The notes under the pieces were generated by a model that worked only from the letters and a program-made list of their open reading frames with translations, was not told where the DNA came from and made no database searches. A DNA stretch of 34,032 bases from an uncultured Clostridia bacterium (lineage in GTDB: Bacteria; Bacillota; Clostridia; Oscillospirales; Ruminococcaceae): contig CANQUM010000019.1 of the NCBI GenBank assembly GCA_947627045.1, positions 1 to 34,032 of the forward strand, written 5' to 3'. The position numbers and the translations under genes are program-made. Below, piece by piece: positions 33,255 to 34,032 of this stretch. Position 1 is the first letter of the stretch; every line of letters starts with the position of its first letter.

Positions 33255-34032
33255 ATGAAAAACACAGAGCGCCAGCAGACCGAAATGAAGAAGCAGACCA
33301 TTGGGGTAGAGGTTGAGATGAACAGCGTCGAGCGCAGCCGCGCCGCAAAGGTCGCCGCCGACTTCTTCGGCACAGGCCGCCACGAATACACAGCCCGCCG
33401 CAACGGGTACGAAACCTACAGCGCATGGGACGCCCAGGGCCGCGAGTGGAAATTCCAGAAGGATGTCAGCATTGCGGGACCCGACAGCGAGAAATGCGAA
33501 CTGGTCACCCCGATCCTCACCTACGCCGACATGGAAACCCTGCAGGAACTTATCCGCAGGCTTCGCCACGCGGGAGCCAAGAGCGACGCCACCAGAGGAT
33601 GCGGAGTCCACATCCACATCGGAGCGCAGGGGCACACACCGCAAACCCTCCGCAACCTCGCCAACATCATGGCGAGCCACGAAAACCTCCTGGCGGACGC
33701 CCTCAACCTTGACAGAGGCCGCATGAGCCGCTACTGCCGCACGGTCGACCCCAGATTCCTCGAACAACTCAACCGCAGAAAGCCCCGCACAATGGCGCAG
33801 CTTGCGGATGTTTGGTACGGCAGCCAGGGTGAGAACTACGGCAGAACCCAGCATTACAACGGCAGCCGCTACCATATGCTCAACCTCCACGCCACCTTTA
33901 CGAAGGGGACGGTCGAGTTCCGGCTTTTCCAATTCGACTCTCCGGCGGACGGCAAGCGCAACGGACTTCACGCCGGACAGCTTAAGAGTTACATCCAGCT
34001 TTGCCTTGCGCTCAGCCAGATGGCAAAGGAAG
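33255..34032 (+). CDS. phage amidoligase (COOH-NH2 ligase), 3' end outside window
   Basis: ATG 33255 follows GGAGGATAC, and the frame is open to the window end (259 residues). Motifs of the amidoligase family (PF12224) are clear: QTIGVEVEMNSVERSRAAKV, KFQKDVSIAG and KCELVTPIL, GCGVHIHIGAQG (His metal/substrate residues) and GTVEFRLFQFDS. These enzymes belong to the glutamine synthetase/gamma-glutamylcysteine ligase fold and form amide bonds from ATP, amino acid and acceptor. Phage copies often precede a gamma-glutamylcyclotransferase gene. Its substrate is unknown; cell wall or peptide modification has been proposed for the family. Confidence 0.88.
   Translation, partial: MKNTERQQTEMKKQTIGVEVEMNSVERSRAAKVAADFFGTGRHEYTARRNGYETYSAWDAQGREWKFQKDVSIAGPDSEKCELVTPILTYADMETLQELIRRLRHAGAKSDATRGCGVHIHIGAQGHTPQTLRNLANIMASHENLLADALNLDRGRMSRYCRTVDPRFLEQLNRRKPRTMAQLADVWYGSQGENYGRTQHYNGSRYHMLNLHATFTKGTVEFRLFQFDSPADGKRNGLHAGQLKSYIQLCLALSQMAKE

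Overview
The window looks like a mosaic chromosomal segment from a low-to-mid GC Bacillota bacterium, most likely a gut Clostridia (Lachnospiraceae or Oscillospiraceae type). The evidence is the strong GGAGG ribosome sites, the ICE/transposon gene types, a type II lanthipeptide locus and a Clostridia-type prophage replication and packaging block. No rRNA, tRNA or CRISPR array was seen.

Region 1 (1-1793) is the decayed end of a conjugative or mobilisable element: a MobC-like gene with a frameshift, a ParB-like gene with an internal TAG, a small frameshifted gene, and a serine recombinase cut off after about 58 residues. Region 2 (about 1794-12995) is distinctly AT-rich and holds a class II lanthipeptide locus: two homologous precursor genes behind one promoter and two leader hairpins, an IS256-like relic, an M50 zinc metalloprotease, LanM, a flavodoxin-type reductase, a small GyrI/DUF5085-like protein, a C39-peptidase ABC exporter and an HlyD-type partner, ending in a bidirectional terminator. 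LanM and the exporter each carry a one-base deletion in a run of A. The LanM cyclase half also lacks the usual zinc ligands.

Region 3 (13004-16212, minus strand) is a tightly overlapping operon that I read as an ABC-three-component conflict system (zinc-ribbon/HNH-like effector, small middle component, DUF2326-type ATPase) plus a small HTH regulator. The effector is split at a run of eight A with a hairpin just downstream. Region 4 (16281-34032, plus strand, GC-richer) is a prophage early/replication to packaging segment: sigma-like regulator, SNF2 helicase, family A DNA polymerase, primase-helicase, VRR-NUC nuclease, DUF1492 late regulator, HNH nuclease, P27 small terminase, a short SAM synthetase, two DNA methyltransferases, three small conserved phage proteins and an amidoligase that runs off the window. 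The large terminase and integrase are not in the window.

How they may work together: in region 2, precursors would be dehydrated by LanM, possibly reduced by the flavoprotein, then clipped at GG and exported by the C39 ABC transporter with the HlyD protein. In region 4, the SAM synthetase lies directly upstream of and overlaps the methyltransferases that use SAM. A repeat-rich stretch after the primase (25057-25191) is a candidate phage origin, and a 45-46 base leader sequence is reused before two phage operons.
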